Origin: Catelliglobosispora koreensis DSM 44566
GTDB lineage: Bacteria; Actinomycetota; Actinomycetes; Mycobacteriales; Micromonosporaceae
DNA: 64,000 nucleotides
Direction: 5' to 3'
Assembly: GCF_000379685.1 (NCBI RefSeq)
Contig: NZ_KB903290.1
Span: 147,790-211,789, forward strand
The stretch's first letter is position 1, and each line of letters begins with the position of its first letter. This document shows, in pieces, positions 1 to 7,425 of this stretch. A model generated the notes under the pieces. The model ran no database searches. It had not been told where the DNA came from and saw nothing but the letters and a program-made list of their open reading frames with translations. The translations under genes and the position numbers were made by a program.

Positions 1-467
1 GGCGCGTCGAGGCACAGTCCACTGTGGAACGCCCGTAGCCGGTAGATGGGCTGACCCCACGAGTCGTTGCGCACGACCTCCGGCTGCCAGGCCTGGTTGT
101 TCCATCCGTTGCAGTCCCACTGCTGAACCCGGGCGAACTCCAGGGTGCTGACGCCCTCGACATCGAGGCAGCGTTTGCTGTGCGCGGCTTTGATCTCCCA
201 GGTGTAGGGCGCGCCCGGGCGGGGATTGAGAAGCCAGTTTTGGTTACGGTCGCCGTGAAATCCCCACAGCCAGATATCCGCGCCATTGTTCAGGGATCCA
301 TCCCGTACGTCGATGACGAGCTGGCTGCCGCTGGCCAGCGTGGCCCGGTCGGCCCACAGCTCGGCCGCGGCGGCCATCGGAGCCGGGCCAGCGGCGGAAA
401 CGAAGGCGGCCATCAGCGTGCCGAGCCCCGCCCGCAGTGTCCAGCGCATGGTTCTGCTTTGGTTCAT
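1..467 (-). CDS. Secreted ricin-type beta-trefoil lectin protein, C-terminus cut by window edge
   Basis: Reads leftward from ATG at 465-467 and stays open to base 1, so only about 155 codons are seen. AGGAG lies about 8 nt before the ATG. Residues 1-40 form a signal peptide (twin Arg near the start, Ala-rich core, AAAAE at the likely cleavage site). The mature part shows beta-trefoil lectin hallmarks: LVIDVRDGS, a QNW motif, KRCLDVEG and VQQWDCNGWNNQAW, i.e. repeated QxW units with paired cysteines. Such domains bind sugars outside the cell. No catalytic domain is visible, although one could lie beyond the edge. A second lectin protein of similar design lies at 25734-26312. It is divergent from the sigma-factor gene at 658. 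Confidence 0.8.
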   Translation of the reverse strand, partial: MNQSRTMRWTLRAGLGTLMAAFVSAAGPAPMAAAAELWADRATLASGSQLVIDVRDGSLNNGADIWLWGFHGDRNQNWLLNPRPGAPYTWEIKAAHSKRCLDVEGVSTLEFARVQQWDCNGWNNQAWQPEVVRNDSWGQPIYRLRAFHSGLCLDA

Positions 468-551
468 GGTGGCTCCTATCCGGACTCAAGTGCGACGCGA
501 GCCGCCGCATCTACCGGTATTCGCGTCCGTGGCGCCGCGATCTAACAGTTT

Positions 552-572
552 CCGGCGGAGATTTTTCGCCGG
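552..572. promoter_or_regulatory. Inverted repeat between divergent genes
   Basis: CCGGCG (552-557) and CGCCGG (567-572) form a 6-bp inverted repeat with a T-rich 9-nt spacer. It lies in the 190-nt gap between the leftward lectin gene and the rightward sigma-factor gene. It could be an operator or a hairpin in one of the leaders; there is no direct evidence for either. Confidence 0.25.
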
Positions 573-657
573 CTAGTTGTTAGGTGATCACGGTGTGGCA
601 CGAATACCTGACGAAGCGTGTTGTCCAACGTCGATGCGTTCGGAAGGATGGGCCACG

Positions 658-2700
658 ATGGACCTCGATATGAGCCTGGCTGAGCGGGCTCGCTCAGGTG
701 ACGCTGAGGCGTTCGCGCAGATCTATGTCCGGTACCGGGACAACGTCTACAACTATTGCCTGAGTTATCTTCTGGGCCACCGGCAGGCAGCTGATGACGC
801 GACCGCCGAGACCTTCCTCGCCGTGATTGATGGACGTTTGCGTGGCTACGATCCGGCCCGGCCGCTCGTGGCTTGGCTTGTTGGCGTGGCCAGGAACAAG
901 GCCCGCGATCAGGCCCGCAAGTCGGCGACGCACCGTGAGCTGGAGCCCTCTGAACCCGAGATCGCTCTGCGGCTTATGGCGGCCGCCGGTGATGACGACG
1001 TCGTAGCGGCAGAGGATGCCAGGCGCCTCGTCAGTGCCGCTGCCGCCGCACTCGACAACGACGACCGTCATTTGCTAGCGCTCTACCTACAGGAATGTGC
1101 GGGCAAACTTACCCGCGACGAACTCGCGGGAGCGCTTGGCCTCGGCGTGGACCACGCGAACGTCAGGGTGTCGCGACTGCGTCAGCGGCTTTCCGACGCG
1201 GTGCTGACGCTGGTGCTCACGCGGCCGGTGCCGGACCAATGCCCGGTCGTCGCCGCGCTCGGCGCGACGGTCACCCCGCTGCTGCGCAAACGTGTGGCGG
1301 GGCACGCGCGATCCTGTTCGGCATGCGGCAAACGCGGGCGCAAAATGCTGTCGGCACAGGCGATCCTTGCCGCAGTCCCGTTCCTGGCGGCGCCGGCGGT
1401 GGTGGCGCGACGGGTATGGCCCGCGGCAGCCGCTCCTGCGGCGTTGTCCATGGTGGATATTCACCTGCCGTCTGCGACACCGGCAGCCGGGGCCTGGATC
1501 GCCAAGGCGGCTGGTGCGCTGATCGCGGCAGTCCTGGCCACGAGCGTGCTGGCCGCCGATAGCCCGTTTTCGGTGCCGCCCGGTGTCGCGACTGGTCCCG
1601 GCAGGCCCGACGCGGCAGCACCAATCGATCCTGTCCCAGCACCGACTCCTGTGGAAACCCAGACTTCACCGGCACCGCAGCCGACGGTCTTACCGTCAGC
1701 CCCGGTCCTTCCGCCCGCGACGCGGCCTTCCGCCGGGGCACCGATGTGGGGGTACGCCTCGACGCGCGAACAGCAGCACGACGCCCCTCTCGGGCAGAGC
1801 CTCGACCTGCACACCAACTGGCAGTGGAGCACAGCGCGCACGAGAATCGGTGAAGGACCGTATACCACCATGATGCGCACCGGCACCGGGCGGTACGCTG
1901 TGCGGATGCCCGGAATCGGTGCGGCGCAAGGGATAGCGCACACGAGCATCGCGAACTGGGGATACTACACAGCAGACACCTGCCAGCTCACCGGTTCCCG
2001 CGTGGACGGCCCCGACCAGATCGTCGAGGTGGCATGTTTCGACGCCGCCGGTGCCCCGAAGAACCTGCCGTTCCAAGTGGTATTTACCCGCCCCAGTAGC
2101 GCCGGAGGACTGCTGTCAGCACGGTATGACGCCGCTGCGACCGACAGCAGAGTGACCCGCACAGGGCCCGGCCGGTACACCTTCACGTCACCCGGCGTCC
2201 ACAGTGGACACGGGTATGCGCGCATCACCGCCGTGGGTAACCAGCGAGCGGTTTGCCGCCCCGCGTCGGTCGCCCCCGGGCTCACCGTCAGCATCGCCTG
2301 CGACTCCGCCGGGATCCCGACCGACACCGGATGGATGCTGTCCTACACCGAGCACGCTGGCTTGCTTGGCGAGCCGGCGGCGCCAGCGGGGTACGCGACC
2401 ATCGCCTCTAACGTCGTGGACGGTGCCCGGTCCTGGAGCACCAACAATGAGCTGCCCAGCGTGAGCCGCACCTCGCCGGGCACTTACGACCTGTGGTACC
2501 AGGGCCTCGGACGGCCAGCCGTGTATCCAGGCGACGCTGTGGATGTGACCGCCATCGGCCCGGATGCCCGGTATTGCCGGACCCAGGCGTGGAACTCCTA
2601 CTCATTCCCGCCCAAGGTTCGCATCATCATCTTGTGCTTCGATGGCAGCGGTGTGCGCGCTGACGCGTCGTTTGCCCTTTCCTACGTGCGTGCCCCGTGA
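658..2700 (+). CDS. Membrane-anchored ECF-type sigma factor with zinc-finger segment and three extracellular repeats
   Basis: 680 aa from ATG 658, chosen because GGAAGGA (642-648) sits 9 nt upstream. Residues ~10-75 are sigma region 2 (YNYCLSYLLGHRQAADDATA, then VAWLVGVARNKARDQAR); ~125-185 is region 4 with a helix-turn-helix. A His216-x3-Cys220-x2-Cys223 motif follows, like the ZAS motif of anti-sigma factors. One hydrophobic segment at ~278-300 should span the membrane. A Pro/Thr-rich linker leads to three tandem ~90-residue repeats, each with a GxGRY- or SPGTY-like start, two cysteines ~17-25 apart and an aromatic FxxxY-like end. Predicted layout: sigma domains inside, repeats outside. This is far longer than a normal ECF factor (~180 aa). 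How the sigma part would be released (proteolysis?) is unknown. A C-terminally extended ECF group is the nearest known idea. Confidence 0.8.
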   Translation: MDLDMSLAERARSGDAEAFAQIYVRYRDNVYNYCLSYLLGHRQAADDATAETFLAVIDGRLRGYDPARPLVAWLVGVARNKARDQARKSATHRELEPSEPEIALRLMAAAGDDDVVAAEDARRLVSAAAAALDNDDRHLLALYLQECAGKLTRDELAGALGLGVDHANVRVSRLRQRLSDAVLTLVLTRPVPDQCPVVAALGATVTPLLRKRVAGHARSCSACGKRGRKMLSAQAILAAVPFLAAPAVVARRVWPAAAAPAALSMVDIHLPSATPAAGAWIAKAAGALIAAVLATSVLAADSPFSVPPGVATGPGRPDAAAPIDPVPAPTPVETQTSPAPQPTVLPSAPVLPPATRPSAGAPMWGYASTREQQHDAPLGQSLDLHTNWQWSTARTRIGEGPYTTMMRTGTGRYAVRMPGIGAAQGIAHTSIANWGYYTADTCQLTGSRVDGPDQIVEVACFDAAGAPKNLPFQVVFTRPSSAGGLLSARYDAAATDSRVTRTGPGRYTFTSPGVHSGHGYARITAVGNQRAVCRPASVAPGLTVSIACDSAGIPTDTGWMLSYTEHAGLLGEPAAPAGYATIASNVVDGARSWSTNNELPSVSRTSPGTYDLWYQGLGRPAVYPGDAVDVTAIGPDARYCRTQAWNSYSFPPKVRIIILCFDGSGVRADASFALSYVRAP

Positions 2701-2766
2701 CGTTGGGTCTGGAGGTCTGGCAGGTCAGGGCCGATAATGAAGGTAGTTAAGGGGGAGGTGTTAGCT

Positions 2767-3195
2767 ATGGGCCAAGCACGCGACGCCCTAGACAAGCTCA
2801 CCAAAGCAGCAACCGTGAAACACGACATCAAAGCCGTTATGAGCGTTTACTCCGACGACGTCGTTCTATCCACGCCAGATGCCGGAGAGCTCAAAGACCG
2901 CACCGAAATCGCCGCCTACTGGAAGCAATTCCTTGACGGTTTCCCAGATGGCAAATACGAGTACCTCAGCAAGATTGAAGCGGGGGATAAGGCGATCGAT
3001 GAGGGCTGGTTCGAAGGCACCAACACCAAGCCGGTGACCTTGCCCAACGGCGAAACGATGCCCGCCACCGGCAAACACATCCGGCTGCGCTCATGCGATA
3101 TCGCCACGGTGAAGGACGGGAAGATCACCGAGCATCACATGTATTTCGACGAGCTCGATTTCCAGCGCCAGTTAGGACTCGCGCCCGCGGCGTAG
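2767..3195 (+). CDS. SnoaL-like / nuclear transport factor 2 fold protein
   Basis: 142 aa from ATG 2767, preceded by GGGGGAGG (2751-2758) at 8 nt. The sequence has the usual layout of the small alpha+beta cone (SnoaL/NTF2) family: helix AKQ/ALDKLTKAATVKHDI, then VYSDDVVLSTPDAGELKDR, KQFLDGFPDGKYEY and a C-terminal HIRLRSCDIATVKDGKI TEHHMYFD run. These proteins are ligand-binding or isomerase/hydrolase scaffolds, and the substrate cannot be told from the fold. No signal peptide, so cytoplasmic. It starts 66 nt after the sigma-factor gene on the same strand and might be co-transcribed with it. Confidence 0.75.
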   Translation: MGQARDALDKLTKAATVKHDIKAVMSVYSDDVVLSTPDAGELKDRTEIAAYWKQFLDGFPDGKYEYLSKIEAGDKAIDEGWFEGTNTKPVTLPNGETMPATGKHIRLRSCDIATVKDGKITEHHMYFDELDFQRQLGLAPAA

Positions 3196-3256
3196 GTGCC
3201 CATGTAACGTGCGGGACGTGATCGGGCGCCAGTCCGTTCTCGAGTTCCGGCCGATC

Positions 3257-3451
3257 TTAGGTACAGCTGGCTGGGTGCTTCCAGCGCCAGTCGTAGGTGC
3301 GGCCGACGATGTCTGCCTTGCCGTCGCGCCGGGGCGTTGCCTTCACCGAGTACGCGGTGGTGTCGGTGGGCCACAAGCAAAAGCCGTCATGATGTTTTGC
3401 CGTCAGCACGACATATTTCGCGCCGGCCCGCTGCGTGATGCTGACCCATTG
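3257..3451 (-). pseudogene. Remnant of a GH29 alpha-L-fucosidase
   Basis: About 64 leftward codons between an in-frame TAG (3452-3454) and TAA (3257-3259), with no start codon. The translation contains [17 protein letters not shown] followed by [20 protein letters not shown], the conserved core of family 29 fucosidases including the KHHDGF motif. It closely parallels the intact enzyme at 42381-44486 (AGQKYIVITSKHHDGFAMW). After about 50 residues the match decays. No catalytic aspartate segment or signal peptide is nearby. It is squeezed between the SnoaL-like gene and the AI-2E permease gene. It is best read as a deletion relic of a former fucosidase gene, not a functional product. Confidence 0.7.
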
Positions 3452-3457
3452 CTAGGG

Positions 3458-4564
3458 TCAGGCCGCTTCTTCGACGGCGATCTCCTCGGGCTCGGGCGGG
3501 GCAGGGTCGCTGAGCTGTTCGCGCAGGTAGTTCCAGATGACAGCGATGACGGCGGCGATGGGCACGGCCAGGAGGCTGCCGACGATGCCGGCCAGGCTGC
3601 CGCCGAGGGTGACGGCGAGCAGGATGACGGCGGCGTGCAGGTTGAGGCCGCGGCTTTGGATGATGGGCTGAAGGACGTTTCCTTCAAGCTGCTGCACGGC
3701 GACGATGATGGCCAGCACGATGAGTGCGTCTATCGGGCCGTTGGACACCAGCGCGATGAGCACCGCGACGAAGCCAGCGAACAGGGCGCCGATGATCGGC
3801 ACGAACGCTGAGACGAAGGTCAGGACCGCGAGCGGCAGCACTAGAGGTACGCCGACGATCCATAGGCCCAGTCCGATGAGGACGGCATCGATGAGCCCGA
3901 CGAACGCCTGGGAGCGCATGAACGAGCCGAGGGTATCCCAGCCGCGCTCGGTCACGGCGGGGATGTCTTTGGCCAGGCGGCCGGGCAGCTGCCTGGTCAG
4001 CCACGGCAGAAACCGCGGGCCGTCCTTGAGGAAGAAGAACATGAGGAACAGGGCCAGGATCGTGGTGACCACGCCGTTGACGACCGTGCCGACACCGGTC
4101 AAAGCGGTGGTGACAATGCTGCCAACGCTTTGTTTGATCCGGTCGAGCGCTGCCTGCAAGCCCTGGGCCACCTCGTCGTCGCCAAGGTTGAGCGGCGGCC
4201 CGGCCGCCCAATCCCGAAGCTTTTCGATGCCGCTAGTGACGCCTGTGGCCAGCTCACCCGACTGAGACGCCACCGGCACCGCGATCAGGACGACGGTGCC
4301 GGCGGCGATCAGGAGAAACAACACGGTCGAGGCAGTCGCGGCCAGGGCTGGCCGCCATCCGTGCCGGCGCAGGAAATTGTTCAGCGGCCAGGTGAAGGTG
4401 GTGAGCAGGAGGGCGATCACCACCGGCCAGACGATCGACCACATCTTGCCCACAAGCCACAAGACGGCGACGGACATCAGCAGGATCAGCAGCATCTGAA
4501 GGGAGATGCGCGAGGTGGTCCGCAGGGCGGCCTGCGTTTTCGCCGAGTTCAGGTTCCGTGGCAT
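3458..4564 (-). CDS. AI-2E family transporter
   Basis: 368 aa integral membrane protein of the AI-2E (TqsA/YdiK/PerM) family. Family features: two N-terminal helices (LLILLMSVAVLWLVG and IVWPVVIALLLTT), a soluble-looking middle (~100-150), and the conserved C-terminal core VSAFVPIIGALFAGFVAVLIA, QQLEGNVLQPIIQSRGLNLH and LLAVTLGGSLAGIVGSLLAVP. Length is normal for the family (340-380). Members export diverse small molecules or ions; no substrate can be assigned here. The C-terminus is acidic (EPEEIAVEEAA). AAGGTGG precedes the ATG. It starts 34 nt after the lipoprotein gene ends, so it is probably the last gene of a three-gene leftward operon with the lipoprotein and SGNH hydrolase. Confidence 0.88.
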   Translation of the reverse strand: MPRNLNSAKTQAALRTTSRISLQMLLILLMSVAVLWLVGKMWSIVWPVVIALLLTTFTWPLNNFLRRHGWRPALAATASTVLFLLIAAGTVVLIAVPVASQSGELATGVTSGIEKLRDWAAGPPLNLGDDEVAQGLQAALDRIKQSVGSIVTTALTGVGTVVNGVVTTILALFLMFFFLKDGPRFLPWLTRQLPGRLAKDIPAVTERGWDTLGSFMRSQAFVGLIDAVLIGLGLWIVGVPLVLPLAVLTFVSAFVPIIGALFAGFVAVLIALVSNGPIDALIVLAIIVAVQQLEGNVLQPIIQSRGLNLHAAVILLAVTLGGSLAGIVGSLLAVPIAAVIAVIWNYLREQLSDPAPPEPEEIAVEEAA

Positions 4565-4598
4565 GGGACCACCTTAGGAGATCCAGTAAAGAGGACCG

Positions 4599-6527
4599 TC
4601 AGATGAGGCCGAGGACCGCCTTGGCGACTTCGATCGAGGTAGCTTCGGGGTCGCCAGGAACATGAATGCGGATCTCGATGCCGAGCGTGTGCCCGTCGAC
4701 GACGACTTTGAGGATTCCGTCGAACCATGCTCGCTCGGTGCCGGGGATGATGACCGTGCGGGCGTTGTCGGGCGTGGGTTCGGTTTCGGGCATCATGAAC
4801 AGTCCGACTTGATCGACCTGCTGGAACTTGGTCACCGGGTCCACCGGGCCGTACCAGGCGGAGTAGCCGCAGGTTTTCGCGCCGTGCGGGGTCAGCTTGT
4901 CGGGCAGAATCGCGCCGTCGAATTCCCAAGGCCCGCCCGGATTTACTCCTTCGCGCGGAAAGCCTTTGAGGATCACGTGCGGGTGCGGGCAGTTGACCGG
5001 CCAGACTGCCTTCTTGCCGTTGGTGCCAGACCCAGTACCAGGCGGTGGTGGTGTGGGGGTTTTGTTGTCGGGTAGGTGGTAGGTGATGAAGGTGCGTGCG
5101 GTGGCGTTGACGTCGGTGATGGCGCGTAGCTGGCTGTCGGCCTTGACCCGCAGTGGGGCGATGACGGACTCGACGATGGGCCGGATGCTGGGGTCGATGT
5201 TGTTCAGGAGCAGGTGTTCGAATAGTTCGCGTGCTTTCTGGACGTCGTTTCGGTGCACATCAGCTTTCACAATGAGGGCTGGTGATTCTGACAGGCTGCT
5301 TTTGGCTAGCTCGGCGGGTTCTTGCCGGTTTTGGTAGCGGTAACGCGCGGTTTTGTCTGGGGCGAGGGTGTCGTCTGCCGCGGTGCGGGTGGCCAGGTCG
5401 TTGCGCCCAGCTGTCCAGGTGACTTTTGATCCGGCCGCCGACCCTGCGGTGCGCAGGTCGACACCGAACGCGGCGGCGCAGTCGGCGATTAGGTCGGGGA
5501 TAGCGGGCTGGTTTTGGGTGACGGTCAGGGTGAACTGCCCGGTCACGATTTGGGTGTCAACACCGAAGGAGGAGTGGGTGGGTTCGGCTTTGAGGTCGGC
5601 TCGCCATTTGACCAGGAACGATGACAGTTGCAGGACCATGGCCAGGACGCCGAACACGTCGGTGACAAGGTTGACGACCGGCTGGGTGAACGTGGTGATG
5701 AGCCCTTGGACCGCGGCGGCGGCCAGGTCGACGGCGGTGTTCCAGATTTTGCCGAGGAACCCGAAAAGCCCGCCACCAGCGGTGTCCACTTTGGCCAGTG
5801 CGGCCACGTCAGCGATCGCATGCTGAATAAACGTCGCGGCGAACGAGCACACCCCCTGCGCACTGGCAAGCGTGAGCGAACCAGCCTTCGATGTGCCGGC
5901 GGCCTTGGCCCCAGCCGCCGCAACGGACCCCGCCGGCGCCCTCGCGGGGTCAGCACCCTTCGCCGCCGGCGACGCAAGCTCAGCCTGCGCCCCGGCCGGT
6001 GCGAGAGCACCCGCCTTCGGGGTGCCAGGCGGTTTCATCCCTGCGGTCGCATCAGCAAGGAACAGGGCGATCACCAGACTGGGGAACACGATCCGGCCCG
6101 CGCTGGACCAGTCCTGTGCTCCCATCAAATCCCGGGAAAACCTCGCACCCGGACTGTCAAAAGACTTCACCCAGGCGGCGACCAGATACGCCACCGGCGG
6201 AACACCAGGGCGCACCGGAACAAGCCCGTCAAGTGCTTCACCCGTGACACCGCCACCATTAGCGGCCTCCACGGCTAGATTGCGCACCTGCCAGCGCGAC
6301 AACCGCACCACCGGCCCAGCCGTCACCGAAACAGCATCATCAAACACCCCAACCCCAGCACCCATCAGCACTTCAGAAACGACAGCAAGACCAGCCTCAC
6401 CAAAAGGCAACGCCCGCAACGTAGTGATCTGAGAATTCTCGCGGCTCTCGCTCACTGAGCCGGTGTCTTTGGTGCATCCGCTCAAGAGAACCGCGGCCGC
6501 GATGAAAGCCGCGCCCCAGCGTTTCAT
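4599..6527 (-). CDS. Large putative lipoprotein of unknown function
   Basis: 642 aa from ATG 6527, which overlaps the stop of the upstream SGNH gene (ATGA), implying translational coupling. N-terminus MKRWGAAFIAAAVLLSGC is a lipoprotein signal with Cys18 as the likely lipidated residue. I recognise no domain. Visible parts: a hydrophobic stretch GRIVFPSLVIALFLADA, an Ala/Pro/Gly-rich linker, a region with several amphipathic or hydrophobic helices (LGKIWNTAVDLAAAAVQGL... VLAMVLQLSSFLV), an Arg/Asp/Thr-rich polar middle, a PTPPPPGTGSGTNG hinge, and a compact C-terminal domain with three cysteines (NCPHPH, KTCGYSAW) ending near AVLGLI. Likely anchored on the outer face of the membrane and working with its operon partners. 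Confidence 0.72.
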   Translation of the reverse strand: MKRWGAAFIAAAVLLSGCTKDTGSVSESRENSQITTLRALPFGEAGLAVVSEVLMGAGVGVFDDAVSVTAGPVVRLSRWQVRNLAVEAANGGGVTGEALDGLVPVRPGVPPVAYLVAAWVKSFDSPGARFSRDLMGAQDWSSAGRIVFPSLVIALFLADATAGMKPPGTPKAGALAPAGAQAELASPAAKGADPARAPAGSVAAAGAKAAGTSKAGSLTLASAQGVCSFAATFIQHAIADVAALAKVDTAGGGLFGFLGKIWNTAVDLAAAAVQGLITTFTQPVVNLVTDVFGVLAMVLQLSSFLVKWRADLKAEPTHSSFGVDTQIVTGQFTLTVTQNQPAIPDLIADCAAAFGVDLRTAGSAAGSKVTWTAGRNDLATRTAADDTLAPDKTARYRYQNRQEPAELAKSSLSESPALIVKADVHRNDVQKARELFEHLLLNNIDPSIRPIVESVIAPLRVKADSQLRAITDVNATARTFITYHLPDNKTPTPPPPGTGSGTNGKKAVWPVNCPHPHVILKGFPREGVNPGGPWEFDGAILPDKLTPHGAKTCGYSAWYGPVDPVTKFQQVDQVGLFMMPETEPTPDNARTVIIPGTERAWFDGILKVVVDGHTLGIEIRIHVPGDPEATSIEVAKAVLGLI

Positions 6528-7339
6528 CGTGGGTCCCGGGTGCTCAGGATGAGTGCGGCCAGGAAGTCGTGGCCGGCCGTGCTCGGGTGGCTGTCGTTTT
6601 CGGCGCAGATGAGTGTCAGCTGACACAGGATCGCCCTTCTAGCGTCACCAGGCGGGTTGAAAACCGGTGCTGGATTGGCGAATCCGGCGTCTACGGAAGC
6701 CGCGACCTGTGCCATGGCTGTGTTCAGCATGCCGATCAAATGGTCGGCCAGGCCAACGTTGATGAGTTCGACAGTGAAGGCGCCTAGCAGCACGATGTGC
6801 GCGTGCGGGGCAGCCGATCGCAGGCGCGATAACGTTTGGCGCAGCCTTTCGGCCAGCGCGGCGATCTCGGCGGGAGCGCGCTGCTGGACACATTGGATGT
6901 CTGGGCATGACTCAAGGAAAAGCCGGATATCGTTGCCCCACAAGGTAACGGTGATCAGGCCACGGTGCCCGCGCGGCTGCGAGGCGAGGAACGCTTCGGC
7001 GGCGGCAACCTGACTGCCGGTGTAGTCGTCATGCAGGCTGAATCCGCTAGCCCGCCAGATGCAAGGACCGGAGAGGAAACTGGCGGTGGTTTCGCCGGGG
7101 CACGAGTAGTTCACGGTTGTCCCGCGGACGGTCCGCGCGATGACGTCGGTGAATCCAGTGAACGCGGAGGGCGGCAGGCCGGCCAGGGCTTTGGCGGTGG
7201 TGAAGCCGTAGGGCAGTGAGTCGCCCAGCGCCAGGTGATAGCGGACTGGTGGGCGGGCCGAGGCGGAGCCTGCGGCGGCAACCGGGACGGTTACCACGAT
7301 CAGCACGATGGCGAGAATCCGGGAAAGGTATCTGTTCAC
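6524..7339 (-). CDS. Secreted SGNH/GDSL-family hydrolase
   Basis: 271 aa. Residues 1-29 are a signal peptide (ILAIVLIVVTVPVAAAGSASA). Block I is LALGDSLPYG with nucleophile Ser41; block III is TLWGNDIRLF; block V is ENDSHPSTAGH with the Asp/His pair near residues 255-258. These are the hallmarks of SGNH esterases and lipases. Several cysteines (YSCPGE, GPCIW, ESCPDIQC, ILCQLTLIC) suggest disulfides, as in actinobacterial secreted lipases of this type. The substrate is unknown. It is the first gene of a leftward operon (lipoprotein by ATGA overlap, then AI-2E permease), divergent from the histidine kinase at 7426. Confidence 0.85.
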   Translation of the reverse strand: MNRYLSRILAIVLIVVTVPVAAAGSASARPPVRYHLALGDSLPYGFTTAKALAGLPPSAFTGFTDVIARTVRGTTVNYSCPGETTASFLSGPCIWRASGFSLHDDYTGSQVAAAEAFLASQPRGHRGLITVTLWGNDIRLFLESCPDIQCVQQRAPAEIAALAERLRQTLSRLRSAAPHAHIVLLGAFTVELINVGLADHLIGMLNTAMAQVAASVDAGFANPAPVFNPPGDARRAILCQLTLICAENDSHPSTAGHDFLAALILSTRDPR

Positions 7340-7391
7340 GACATTGATGGTCAGCCGCCTGCGTGGCCGTGACGTCGGTAGTTTTACGCAT

Positions 7392-7419
7392 TTGCTAGAT
7401 CGGCGATAGATGGCATCCT
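7392..7419 (+). promoter_or_regulatory. Putative promoter of the leaderless kinase gene at 7426
   Basis: TTGCTA (7392-7397) and CATCCT (7414-7419) are 16 nt apart, and the GTG start follows the -10 element by 6 nt. This spacing puts transcription start at the start codon, i.e. a leaderless mRNA. No Shine-Dalgarno is present. Confidence 0.45.
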
Positions 7420-7425
7420 GACCTC

